Below, in pieces: positions 36,693 to 44,456 of a DNA stretch of 64,000 bases. Both the position numbers and the translations under genes were made by a program. A model generated the notes under the pieces. It did not search any database and was not told the origin of the DNA. It saw only the letters and a list, made by a program, of their open reading frames with translations. Position 1 is the stretch's first letter. The number at the start of each line of letters is the position of its first letter. The DNA lies in the NCBI RefSeq assembly GCF_014230465.1, contig NZ_JAAXCY010000012.1, positions 124,001 through 188,000 of the forward strand. Direction: 5' to 3'. Source of the DNA: Pseudomonas cremoris. GTDB lineage: Bacteria; Pseudomonadota; Gammaproteobacteria; Pseudomonadales; Pseudomonadaceae.

Positions 36693-37170
36693 GAACAACG
36701 AAGTCCTCGACGAAACCTGGCACCTGCTGCCCAAGGACGCGAGCTTCGACGGCATTTCCAACTGCGATGACCTGATCGTACCGTTGGCGTTGTGGCGCGA
36801 ACATGGCCACGCCCTCAAGGCCCGCGACGGCGGCCTGGGTGTGTGGTTGGACGCCGATGAAGAAGCCGAAGAAATCGGCGCCGACGTGGAGCATTTCCAA
36901 GTCATCGCGCTGAACTTCCCGGCCTTCACCGACGGTCGCAACTACTCCAACGCCCGCCTGCTGCGTGACCGTTATGGTTACAAGGGCGAGCTGCGCGCAA
37001 TTGGCGATGTGCTGCGCGACCAACTGTTCTACCTGCGCCGCTGCGGGTTCGATGCCTTCGCCCTGCGCGCCGACAAAGACCCGTACGAAGCGTTGGAAAG
37101 CCTCAAGGACTTCTCGGTGACGTACCAGGCCGCAACGGATGAACCGTTGCCGCTGTTCCGTCGTCGCTAA
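36676..37170 (+). CDS. DUF934 family protein, CysI partner
   Basis: 164 residues from ATG 36676 (MQRIIKNNEVLDETWHLLPK), which lies 17 nt inside cysI and has AAGGAG at good distance. It matches the DUF934 family, always found beside assimilatory sulfite reductase or CysH: DDLIVPLALW, WLDADEEAEEIG, FPAFTDGRNYSNARLLRDRY and LRRCGFDAF. Its action is unproven; an electron-transfer or assembly role in sulfite reduction is inferred from this conserved pairing. A terminator follows shortly after the stop. Confidence 0.92.
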   Translation: MQRIIKNNEVLDETWHLLPKDASFDGISNCDDLIVPLALWREHGHALKARDGGLGVWLDADEEAEEIGADVEHFQVIALNFPAFTDGRNYSNARLLRDRYGYKGELRAIGDVLRDQLFYLRRCGFDAFALRADKDPYEALESLKDFSVTYQAATDEPLPLFRRR

Positions 37171-37183
37171 GCACTCGCTTACG

Positions 37184-37211
37184 AAAAACCCTGGCATGCC
37201 AGGGTTTTTTT
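37184..37211. terminator. Bidirectional terminator between DUF934 and merR-type gene
   Basis: The 11-bp stem AAAAACCCTGG-CATG-CCAGGGTTTTT continues into a T-run. It serves both convergent transcripts; the stop of the MerR gene lies at its right edge. Confidence 0.9.
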
Positions 37212-37614
37212 ATGGGTTGAGTTTGATCGACGCCAACACTTGCTTCTGCCCCATGCTGCACGGCACACCTTCGGGCTGCGCCCGCACCGCTTCGATCACA
37301 CCCAGCAGCTGGGCCCTGCTGTGGGCCAGCTGCGCTTGCATCTGTTCGATCTGCTCGACCTTGCGCTCCAACGCCTCAATCAACTCCTCGCGCTTGTGCT
37401 CCCCCGGTGCCGGCATCAACGCCTTGAGTTCCTGCAGGGTAAAACCGGCCTGCTGCGCACTCTGGATCAGTTGCAAGGTCTGCAACGCTTCCGTCGAGTA
37501 ACGACGATAACCGTTGGCCTGTCGCCCCACTTGGCTGATCAAGCCTTCGGCTTCATAAAACCGGATACGCGAGGCCGCCAACCCGCTTTGTTTCGCCAGC
37601 TCACCAATATTCAT
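37210..37614 (-). CDS. MerR-family transcriptional regulator
   Basis: 134 residues. The N-terminal winged helix-turn-helix is MNIGELAKQSGLAASRIRFY followed by EAEGLI and NGYRRYS. A long coiled-coil dimer helix (EELIEALERKVEQIEQMQAQ) and a short effector tail with a single Cys (GVPCSMGQ) follow. The tail lacks the metal-binding cysteine sets of MerR/CueR, so a small molecule or redox signal is likelier. It is divergent from the flavin oxidoreductase gene, whose promoter has MerR-type spacing and a palindrome. That gene is the probable target. Confidence 0.88.
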   Translation of the reverse strand: MNIGELAKQSGLAASRIRFYEAEGLISQVGRQANGYRRYSTEALQTLQLIQSAQQAGFTLQELKALMPAPGEHKREELIEALERKVEQIEQMQAQLAHSRAQLLGVIEAVRAQPEGVPCSMGQKQVLASIKLNP

Positions 37615-37626
37615 CGCAACGCCTGC

Positions 37627-37657
37627 TTGACATTAAAGTTAACTTTAAGCTTAGCCT
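37627..37657 (+). promoter_or_regulatory. MerR-type promoter of the flavin oxidoreductase gene
   Basis: TTGACA (37627-37632) and a weak TAGCCT -10 (37652-37657) are 19 bp apart. A perfect 16-bp palindrome, TTAAAGTTAACTTTAA (37633-37648), fills the spacer. This over-long spacer with an internal dyad is the hallmark of promoters untwisted by MerR-family activators. Confidence 0.75.
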
Positions 37658-37685
37658 GAGGCCTCCCCCGCTCAGGAGTCAACCC

Positions 37686-38918
37686 ATGTCACCCTTTGAA
37701 GCCTTGCAACTGCCCAATGGCCAGGTCCTTTCCAATCGCATCGCCAAGGCGGCGATGGAAGAGAACATGGCGGACGCGCAGCAAGCACCGTCCCGCGCAT
37801 TGAAGCAGTTGTACAAAGCCTGGGCCGACGGTGAGCCCGGCCTGTTGATCACCGGCAACGTGATGATTGATCGTCGCGCCATGACCAGCCCTGGCGGCGT
37901 AGCGCTTGAAGACGAACAGCAATTGCAGCGTTTTCGCGAATGGGCCGATGTAACGCGGGGTAAGCCCGTGCACTTTTGGGTACAGCTCAGTCACCCGGGT
38001 CGCCAGACGCCCGCCAATTTGCGCCAGCAAGCCGTGGCACCTTCCGCGGTCGCCCTCGACCTGGGCGGCTTCTCGAAGATGTTTGCCAAACCCAAAGCCA
38101 TGACCGAAGACGATATCCAGGACGTGATCCAGCGTTTCGCCACCAGCGCACGCCTGGCTGAAAAGGCCGGTTTCACCGGCGTGCAGATCCACGGTGCGCA
38201 TGGTTACTTGCTCAGTCAGTTCCTCTCGCCGTTGAGTAACCAACGCACCGACCGCTGGGGTGGTTCCCTGGAAAACCGTGCGCGCTTGCTGCTGGAAGTG
38301 ATCCAGGCCGTGCGCGCCAGCGTCAGCCCGTCGTTCTGCGTAGCGGTCAAGCTCAACTCGGCGGACTTCCAGCGTGGCGGTTTTGAAGAGGCCGATGCCC
38401 GCGCCGTGGTCGAGATGCTCAACCCATTGCCCATCGACTTGCTGGAATTGTCCGGCGGTAGTTACGAAGCGCCGGCCATGCAAGGCGACGCGCGGGACGG
38501 CCGTACATTGGCCCGCGAGGCCTACTTCCTGGAGTTTGCCAGCCAACTGGCGACTGTCGCCAAGATGCCGGTGATGGTCACCGGCGGTATCCGCCGCCTG
38601 CCTGTCGTGCAACAGGTGCTGGACAGCGGCGTCGCCATGGCCGGTATCGCCACGGCGCTGACGCTGGAGCCGCAATTGATCCAGCATTGGCGCGAGGGGC
38701 GCGACCCCAACCCGCAACTCAAGCCCATCGACTGGAAGCGCAAACCCCTGGCCTCCCTCGCCGTGCTCGCCGTGGTGCGCTACCAGATGCGGCGACTCAG
38801 CCTTGGCCATTTGCCCAAGGCCAAGGTTGCGCCGTGCGTGGCACTGGTGCGCGATCAATGGTTTATCGCTCGACGCACCCGCCAGTACCGCGCAGCCATG
38901 ACGCAATCTTCACATTAA
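37686..38918 (+). CDS. NADH:flavin oxidoreductase, old-yellow-enzyme family
   Basis: 410 residues of FMN-binding TIM barrel. RIAKAAMEENMAD is at the start, then VQLSHPGRQTP, IHGAHGYLLSQFLSPLSNQR with TDRWGGSLENRARLLLEVI, and VTGGIRRLP near the phosphate site. His-Gly-Ala-His and the RTDRWGGS motif mark the OYE/2,4-dienoyl-CoA-reductase group. The ~50-residue C-terminal extension, rich in Lys/Arg, is unusual. It probably reduces electrophilic enones or quinones. CAGGAG precedes the ATG. Divergent MerR control is likely. Confidence 0.9.
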   Translation: MSPFEALQLPNGQVLSNRIAKAAMEENMADAQQAPSRALKQLYKAWADGEPGLLITGNVMIDRRAMTSPGGVALEDEQQLQRFREWADVTRGKPVHFWVQLSHPGRQTPANLRQQAVAPSAVALDLGGFSKMFAKPKAMTEDDIQDVIQRFATSARLAEKAGFTGVQIHGAHGYLLSQFLSPLSNQRTDRWGGSLENRARLLLEVIQAVRASVSPSFCVAVKLNSADFQRGGFEEADARAVVEMLNPLPIDLLELSGGSYEAPAMQGDARDGRTLAREAYFLEFASQLATVAKMPVMVTGGIRRLPVVQQVLDSGVAMAGIATALTLEPQLIQHWREGRDPNPQLKPIDWKRKPLASLAVLAVVRYQMRRLSLGHLPKAKVAPCVALVRDQWFIARRTRQYRAAMTQSSH

Positions 38919-38995
38919 AGGCGGAGCATTCGCCGTGATCGAACTGTCCCCTATTGATCAGCAGTTTTTAACCTCACTGACGATTGGAGTTCTTC

Positions 38996-40720
38996 ATGGC
39001 GAAAATCAACCTGGCCCAGCAGCTGGCGACCACCCTTGAACAGGCGGGCATCAAGCGCATCTGGGGCCTGACCGGCGACAGCCTTAACGGCCTCACCGAC
39101 GCACTGCGCACCATGGACAGCATCGAGTGGATGCACGTGCGCCACGAGGAAGTCGCCGCGTTCGCCGCCGGTGCCGAAGCCGCCGCCACCGGCGAACTGA
39201 CGGTGTGTGCCGGCAGTTGCGGGCCGGGCAACCTGCACTTGATCAATGGCCTGTTCGACTGCCATCGCAACCATGTGCCGGTGCTGGCAATCGCCGCCCA
39301 GATTCCGTCCACCGAGATCGGCCTGAACTACTTCCAGGAAACTCACCCCCAAGAGCTGTTCAAGGAGTGCAGCCACTTCGTCGAACTGGTGACCAACCCA
39401 GAACAGATGCCCCACGTGCTGCACCGCGCCATGCGTTCGGCAATCCTCAATCGCGGCGTAGCGGTGGTGGTGATTCCAGGGGACGTATCGTTGCTGGAGG
39501 TGGAAGACAAACTCAAGCCTTGGCCCACCCTGCACGCGCCACGCACATTGCCGGCGGAGCAGGACCTGCAGCGCCTCACCGAGCTTCTCGACAGCAGCCA
39601 GAAAGTCACGCTGCTGTGCGGCAGTGGCTGTGCCGGCGCCCACGACCAAGTGGTGGCCTTGGCCGATGCACTCGGCGCCCCTGTGGTGCACGCATTGCGC
39701 GGCAAGGAACACGTGGAATGGGACAACCCGTTCGACGTGGGCATGACCGGCCTGATCGGTTTTAGCTCCGGCTACCACGCCATGCTCAACTGCGACACGC
39801 TGATCATGCTCGGCACGGATTTCCCTTACCGTCAGTTCTATCCCACCGACGCGAAGATCATCCAGGTCGACCGCAACCCGCAGGCCCTCGGACGCCGTGC
39901 CACCCTTGACCTGGGGATAGCCGCCGATGTGGGCGAAACCATCGACGCCTTGCTCCTGCGCCTGACCCGCAAGACTGACCGCAGCTTCCTCGACACATCA
40001 CTCAAGCACTACGAAAAAGCCCGCCAAGGCCTGGATGACCTGGCGCAACCGTCCAAGGCCAATCGGCCGATCCACCCCCAATACGTGGCGCGGCTGCTCA
40101 GTGAATTGGCGGACGATGATGCAATCTTCACCGCCGACGTAGGCTCGCCAACCGTGTGGGCCGCACGCTATTTGAAAATGAATGGCAAACGTCGACTGAT
40201 CGGCTCGTTCAACCACGGTTCAATGGCCAATGCCATGCCCCAGGCAATTGGCGCCCAGGCGGCGTTTCCCGGTCGGCAAGTGATCTCGATGTCCGGTGAC
40301 GGTGGTTTTGCCATGTTGATGGGGGACTTCATTTCATTGGCGCAGTTGAAGTTGCCGGTGAAAGTCGTCGTATTCGATAACTCATCCCTGGGCTTTGTCG
40401 CCATGGAGATGAAAGCCGCAGGCTATCTGGACACCGGCACCGAACTGAAAAACCCGGACTTTGCGGCCATGTCCAATGCCATGGGTATCCTGGGGATTCG
40501 CGTGGAGCAATCCGAAGACCTGGAGCCCGCCCTGCGCCGCGCCTTGGAGCATGATGGCCCGGTGCTGGTGGACGTGGTGACCGCGACTCAGGAACTGGTG
40601 ATGCCGCCGACGATCAAGCTGGAGCAGGCCAAGGGGTTCAGCCTGTACATGCTCAAGGCGGTGATGAGTGGGCGTGGCGATGAGGTCATAGAACTAGCAC
40701 GAACCAACTGGCTACGCTAA
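38996..40720 (+). CDS. poxB: Thiamine-diphosphate-dependent pyruvate oxidase/dehydrogenase
   Basis: 574 residues from ATG 38996 ([20 protein letters not shown]), with GGAG at 6 nt. The three-domain ThDP fold is seen: the N-terminal Glu in [16 protein letters not shown], the middle domain with a Gly-rich FAD-type region ([15 protein letters not shown]) and the C-terminal ThDP motif [13 protein letters not shown] ... [10 protein letters not shown]. It is closest to E. coli PoxB, which turns pyruvate into acetate and CO2 and passes electrons to ubiquinone. It lies 77 bp after the OYE gene and could be read through from it. A REP hairpin follows at the end. Confidence 0.93.
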   Translation: MAKINLAQQLATTLEQAGIKRIWGLTGDSLNGLTDALRTMDSIEWMHVRHEEVAAFAAGAEAAATGELTVCAGSCGPGNLHLINGLFDCHRNHVPVLAIAAQIPSTEIGLNYFQETHPQELFKECSHFVELVTNPEQMPHVLHRAMRSAILNRGVAVVVIPGDVSLLEVEDKLKPWPTLHAPRTLPAEQDLQRLTELLDSSQKVTLLCGSGCAGAHDQVVALADALGAPVVHALRGKEHVEWDNPFDVGMTGLIGFSSGYHAMLNCDTLIMLGTDFPYRQFYPTDAKIIQVDRNPQALGRRATLDLGIAADVGETIDALLLRLTRKTDRSFLDTSLKHYEKARQGLDDLAQPSKANRPIHPQYVARLLSELADDDAIFTADVGSPTVWAARYLKMNGKRRLIGSFNHGSMANAMPQAIGAQAAFPGRQVISMSGDGGFAMLMGDFISLAQLKLPVKVVVFDNSSLGFVAMEMKAAGYLDTGTELKNPDFAAMSNAMGILGIRVEQSEDLEPALRRALEHDGPVLVDVVTATQELVMPPTIKLEQAKGFSLYMLKAVMSGRGDEVIELARTNWLR

Positions 40721-40725
40721 ACCAA

Positions 40726-40815
40726 TGTGGGAGCGGGCTTGCTCGCGAATGCGGAGTGTCAGTCGATGTATTTATCAACTGACAGATTGCATTCGCGAGC
40801 AAGCCCGCTCCCACA
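40726..40815. repeat. REP hairpin with 27-bp perfect arms
   Basis: TGTGGGAGCGGGCTTGCTCG continues with CGAATGC and pairs over 27 bp with the right end GCATTCGCGAGCAAGCCCGC... . An inner TGTCAGT/ACTGACA arm sits in the loop. It lies between convergent genes. Confidence 0.9.
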
Positions 40816-40834
40816 CTTTTATCTCATTGCCAAG

Positions 40835-41392
40835 TCAGGCTTTTTGCTTCGCTACCCACTGGCCATAGGCATCGATAAACGCCTGCAGGAACGGCCTGGT
40901 CTTTTCCGACACCTTGCCATTCTCGTCAAACACACTCCCCGCCCCACCCAGGTAAGCTTCCGGCTGCTGCATGCAGGGCACATCCAGGAACACCAACGAC
41001 TGACGCAGATGATGGTTGGCACCAAAACCACCGATGGCACCCGGCGACACACTGATGATTGCCCCCGGCTTGCCACTCCAGGCGCTTTTGCCATAGGGGC
41101 GCGAACCCACGTCAATGGCATTCTTCAGCGGTGCAGGCACCGAACGGTTGTATTCGGGAGTAACGAACAGCACCGCGTCGGATGAACTCACCTGTTGACG
41201 GAAAGTACTGTAGGCTGCCGGCGGTGCACCTGCGTCGATGTCCTCGTTGTAGAGCGGCAAATCGCCAATTTCGACAATGTTCAACGTGAGGTTGGCAGGG
41301 GCCAGTTCGGCCAATGCCAGGGCAACCTTGCGGTTGATCGACTCTTTTCTCAAGCTGCCAACCAGGACGGCAATCGTGTAGACCTTGCTCAT
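40835..41392 (-). CDS. NADPH-dependent FMN reductase (ChrR/YieF-like)
   Basis: 185 residues with the flavodoxin-like fold. The FMN phosphate loop VLVGSLRKESINRK is near residues 9-22, then FVTPEYNRSVPAPLKNAIDVGSR, the hallmark of the NADPH-dependent FMN reductase family, and a Gly-rich SPGAIGGFGANHHLRQ. Members reduce quinones and chromate by two electrons and protect from redox stress. It is a single gene converging on poxB; the promoter must lie within the following ~200 bp. The exact substrate is unknown. Confidence 0.92.
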   Translation of the reverse strand: MSKVYTIAVLVGSLRKESINRKVALALAELAPANLTLNIVEIGDLPLYNEDIDAGAPPAAYSTFRQQVSSSDAVLFVTPEYNRSVPAPLKNAIDVGSRPYGKSAWSGKPGAIISVSPGAIGGFGANHHLRQSLVFLDVPCMQQPEAYLGGAGSVFDENGKVSEKTRPFLQAFIDAYGQWVAKQKA

Positions 41393-41620
41393 GGAGGTTT
41401 TCCCGACGTCTGACTAAAGGAGATAGTAGTTATAGAGTCTTCGCGGCGTGTTCACCAGAAGGTTTTGATTACCCTGTCGGCGTTTGCTTTACACCCATCC
41501 GCGTAGGACATCTCTTCAAGCATCAGCGAATAGTATTTTTTCCACGTAGGTAAACTACCCCGCTCCATGACGGTCTACAGAACCGCAAATCGAGTGATTA
41601 TCTCCAGAGGTTCTAAACAG

Positions 41621-41857
41621 ATGGCAGCAGTATTAGTCGGACAGTTTCATGCCAGAGACGCAGAAGGACGCGTGTATTCGGTGCATGAGTTCCAGGAATC
41701 CAACCCGGCGCAAGGCGACCTGGCTGGCTCGGCACCTACCACCACCTACAAGCTGGCCATTGGCGATCGTGTAGAGAAACTGGAAGGCGATGAGTTCAAG
41801 TTGATTCAGTCGGGCACCATCCTCGTGCGCGAATCGCAAACTATCCTCGCGTCGTAA
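41621..41857 (+). CDS. Conserved Pseudomonas small hypothetical protein
   Basis: 78 residues from ATG 41621, with AGAGG about 10 nt upstream: MAAVLVGQFHARDAEGRVYS, then VHEFQES and a beta-rich remainder (TTTYKLAIGDRVEKLEGDEF). No cysteine, signal peptide or membrane span. It looks like a small soluble beta protein of a type common in Pseudomonas. I do not recognise a named family. Eighteen earlier codons are open but have no ribosome site. It stands alone between the FMN reductase and a minus-strand membrane-anchored protein. Confidence 0.7.
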   Translation: MAAVLVGQFHARDAEGRVYSVHEFQESNPAQGDLAGSAPTTTYKLAIGDRVEKLEGDEFKLIQSGTILVRESQTILAS

Positions 41858-41919
41858 GATCTCGCCTTACCGACCTGCTCAGTCCTGGCCATTGATGGCA
41901 TTGACTGGGCTGGGCGTGA

Positions 41920-42264
41920 TCAAGGACGACGTATCTCGGTCACCTCGATCGCCGGCTCCCCCTCCACTGTCTTCAACGTCACCATCAAGCGTCCTCGCTC
42001 CCCCTCAACGGCGTACATCGAACGCGTGTAGCCCGCCGAGCTGTAGCTGGGGTGTGCAACGACCTGCCTGACCAACGCCACTTCCAGCACCGCGCCCACT
42101 TGCGCGCCGACCTGTTCTTGCGAGCGGATGAAGGCTTCAAGCGCAAGGGCTTCGGGCGTTACGTCGTCATGATTATTGAAGAGATAAGCAGCCACACACA
42201 CCACGGTCACCAGGACCACAAGTTGCTTGGCCGTTACCCCGAAACGTAGCGAGGGTAGAGGCAT
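41920..42264 (-). CDS. Membrane-anchored hypothetical protein
   Basis: 114 residues. A short basic start (MPLPSLRFGVTAKQ), one membrane span (LVVLVTVVCVAAYLF) and a ~80-residue domain outside follow. That domain has alpha-beta character (EALALEAFIRSQEQVGAQVG... VKTVEGEPAIEVTEIRRP). The single-span-plus-small-domain layout resembles Coa1/Tim21-like assembly factors, but the resemblance is weak and I do not assign a function. It lies between the small hypothetical protein and the pseudopilin gene, about 100 bp after the latter's stop on the same strand. Confidence 0.6.
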   Translation of the reverse strand: MPLPSLRFGVTAKQLVVLVTVVCVAAYLFNNHDDVTPEALALEAFIRSQEQVGAQVGAVLEVALVRQVVAHPSYSSAGYTRSMYAVEGERGRLMVTLKTVEGEPAIEVTEIRRP

Positions 42265-42368
42265 ATGAGACCAGACCTGTTTTTGTTGTATGTGCCGGGG
42301 GACCGGCTTTGGTCATTGATGATCAGAACGAGCCATTCTAATCAGGTCGATGGGTAATGCCAGATTAT

Positions 42369-42818
42369 TCAGTGGTCGCCGTAGGTAATATCCTTGTTAA
42401 CTCCGACGCCACCCAAGGTACGGTCTTTGCCGAACGAAAACAGGTCAAAGGGCGTCTGGGCCTGGGTTGGCGGGTAGTGGTACTGATAGGCAACCCCCCA
42501 TGGGTCGGTCAACAAGTCGTCGCTGGTGTAGGGGCCCTTCCATCGCGTCTCGCCGGTGGGCTGCGTGATCAAGGCGTCCAACCCCTCATCGTCGCGGGGA
42601 TAGCGGCCAGTATCCTGGTGAAACTGCTCGACCGCGTTGCCCAGTTCCGCCACCTGGGCCTTGGCTGTGGCAATTTCCGCCAGGGCCACATCGCCGAACA
42701 GGCGCGGCCCCACTGCCACGGCCAGCAGCCCGACAATGACCAATGCCACCAGTACCGCCCAACGGGTAAAGCCACGTTGGGCATGCACATTGCCAGTTAT
42801 TGCGGTTTTACCGGGCAT
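42369..42818 (-). CDS. Type II secretion major pseudopilin GspG-like, orphan
   Basis: 149 residues from ATG 42818; a TTG one codon earlier is also possible, and both follow AAGGAAG. After a 16-residue leader ending in QRG, the helix is FTRWAVLVALVIVGLLAVAV. The following pilin domain has DTGRYPRDDEGLDALI and WKGPYTSDDLLTDPWGVAYQ, the calcium-site and fold signatures of GspG. Position +5 of the mature helix is Ala, not the near-invariant Glu. No other gsp gene is in the window. It may serve a distant secretion system or be an atypical member. Confidence 0.85.
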   Translation of the reverse strand: MPGKTAITGNVHAQRGFTRWAVLVALVIVGLLAVAVGPRLFGDVALAEIATAKAQVAELGNAVEQFHQDTGRYPRDDEGLDALITQPTGETRWKGPYTSDDLLTDPWGVAYQYHYPPTQAQTPFDLFSFGKDRTLGGVGVNKDITYGDH

Positions 42819-42976
42819 CAATGGGCTTCCTTAATGGGCGTCGGGTGACACGCTATTGATATCACCCGTGCGTTGCAACTGTGCTGCAGGGTTAACCGTA
42901 GACGACCTCGATGATCACGTGCGCTGTTTTTCTCCCACCCATTGAATCCCCGGCGCGCGCCCCCTAGACTCCGGCG

Positions 42977-43870
42977 ATGCGTTTACGTCATATCGAAGTG
43001 ATTCAGGCCATCTTGCAGACCGGACACCTCGGCACGGCCGCCGAATGGTTGCAATTGTCCGTGGGCGATGTAGAGGTTGCGCTCAAGGACGCCGAGCAAC
43101 AGCTTGGCTTCATGTTGTTTGCCAGTGTGCGCGGGCGTTTGCAGGCCACCCGAGAAACCCTGGAGCTGCAAGCCGAAATGGCCCATGTGTACGAAGCACT
43201 GGAGCCGGTGCAACGCTTGGCCAGCCGCTTGAAACACCATCACGCCCCCACCCTGCGCGTGCTCTGCACTCCCCCCCTGGCCAATCAATTGCTGCCGCAG
43301 AGTATCGCGGTGCTGCGTCGGCGCTTTCAGGACACGCCGTGCAATCTGTCGAGCCAGCCGACTCGGGAGATCGTCAGGAGCCTGCTGCTGCACGAAGCCG
43401 AGGTAGGCCTGAGCCTGCATGATCCAGAGCACCCGCAAATCCACAGCAGCGTGCTGGCCCAAGGCAAGTTGCAGCTGCTCGCCCCCCACGGCTGGCTCAA
43501 GCCCAAGCAGAAGTACATTGCGCTGCAAGACCTGGCCGGCCAGTCGATGATCGGCCTGGAAGGCCAGGACCCGCTGAGTCGCCTGCTGGACGCCAAGCTG
43601 CAAGCCCTGCGCCCGCTGCCGGTGGTGCAGACACGCGTACAAACCTACCAGATGATGCGCAGCATGGTGGAAGCCGGCGAAGGCTTGGCGATTGTCGACC
43701 CATTCACCGCGTTCGGTGCTCGGGAGGCCGGGCTGGATGCGTGCCCGGTATCGCCACCGATCATGGTCAGCCTGTATGCGCTGACCCTCAATGAGGGCAC
43801 AGTCACCCCGGCGCTGAATGCGCTGCTGGAGATTGTCACGCAAAAAGCCGAAGGCCTGCTGGCGGGTTAA
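42977..43870 (+). CDS. LysR-family transcriptional regulator
   Basis: 297 residues. The N-terminal winged helix-turn-helix is MRLRHIEVIQAILQTGHLGT with AAEWLQLSVGDVEVALKDAEQ and LGFMLF. A linker and two-lobed effector domain follow, with RVLCTPPLANQLLPQSI and SMVEAGEGLAIVDPF. The DNA-recognition helix is unusual: SVGDVEVALK replaces the common SQPAVSRQIR. The ATG has a weak ribosome site. It converges on the GNAT gene, overlapping by 4 nt at the stops. The target is unknown; the decarboxylase-acetyltransferase pair next door is a possibility. Confidence 0.87.
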   Translation: MRLRHIEVIQAILQTGHLGTAAEWLQLSVGDVEVALKDAEQQLGFMLFASVRGRLQATRETLELQAEMAHVYEALEPVQRLASRLKHHHAPTLRVLCTPPLANQLLPQSIAVLRRRFQDTPCNLSSQPTREIVRSLLLHEAEVGLSLHDPEHPQIHSSVLAQGKLQLLAPHGWLKPKQKYIALQDLAGQSMIGLEGQDPLSRLLDAKLQALRPLPVVQTRVQTYQMMRSMVEAGEGLAIVDPFTAFGAREAGLDACPVSPPIMVSLYALTLNEGTVTPALNALLEIVTQKAEGLLAG

Positions 43871-44448
43871 GGCTGATCGACCTCGGTCTTGAACAGTCGA
43901 TACCAGAAAACCGCCACTTCACGGGTTTGTGGATCAATACCGCGATAGCGCAAGTGGTCGACGCCGCCCATCACATAACCGCAACGCTCATACAGACGGC
44001 AGGCCCCCAGGTTGTTGTTCTGGGTTTCCAGCATCATGCCCGGCAGGTTTTTCTTGCGGCTCCAGAACTGCGCCACATCCAGCAAGGCCTTGGCAACGCC
44101 GTGGCGGCGCGCTGGCAAGGCCACTGCCAGCTCATCGACATGGGCAAAACCGTTCCAGTTGGTGCTGACCACGATATGCCCCACCGGCTGATCGTCCAGG
44201 TAGGCCATGAAAATCGCACTGTCTGGCGCATCGCGAAAACTGGCGAACTCTTCAGGGTCAATCCCATAGCACTTGCGGTACGGCAGGATGCGCTCCACAG
44301 GCCATTGATCGACCCGCTTGCCCATCTGCGGCTCGCCGTAGGCGCTGACCTCAAAGCTGAAGTCATTGCCCCACACGTAGGCATCAAAGCCCTCGTCGGC
44401 GACCCGTACACTGAGCCCCGGATACTTCGGGTTCATTACAGCTTGCAT
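43867..44448 (-). CDS. GNAT acetyltransferase, streptothricin-acetyltransferase-like
   Basis: 193 residues from ATG 44448 (MQAVMNPKYPGLSVRVADEG), which has AAGGAT 5-6 nt upstream. GNAT motif A is VDELAVALPARRHGVAKALL, preceded by MAYLDDQPVGHIVVS. Motif B is LETQNNNLGACRLYERCGY. The latter and HLRYRGIDP resemble streptothricin acetyltransferases, which acylate the beta-lysine of the antibiotic. Here the gene starts 8 nt after the ldcA stop, so a polyamine such as cadaverine is an alternative substrate. That link is inference from the operon. Confidence 0.88.
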   Translation of the reverse strand: MQAVMNPKYPGLSVRVADEGFDAYVWGNDFSFEVSAYGEPQMGKRVDQWPVERILPYRKCYGIDPEEFASFRDAPDSAIFMAYLDDQPVGHIVVSTNWNGFAHVDELAVALPARRHGVAKALLDVAQFWSRKKNLPGMMLETQNNNLGACRLYERCGYVMGGVDHLRYRGIDPQTREVAVFWYRLFKTEVDQP

Positions 44449-44456
44449 AACCATCC

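Noticed and set aside
35112..36941. 609-codon open frame antisense to cysI
   Set aside because: Shadow frame with low-complexity composition. CysI on the plus strand has complete iron-sulfur ligands.
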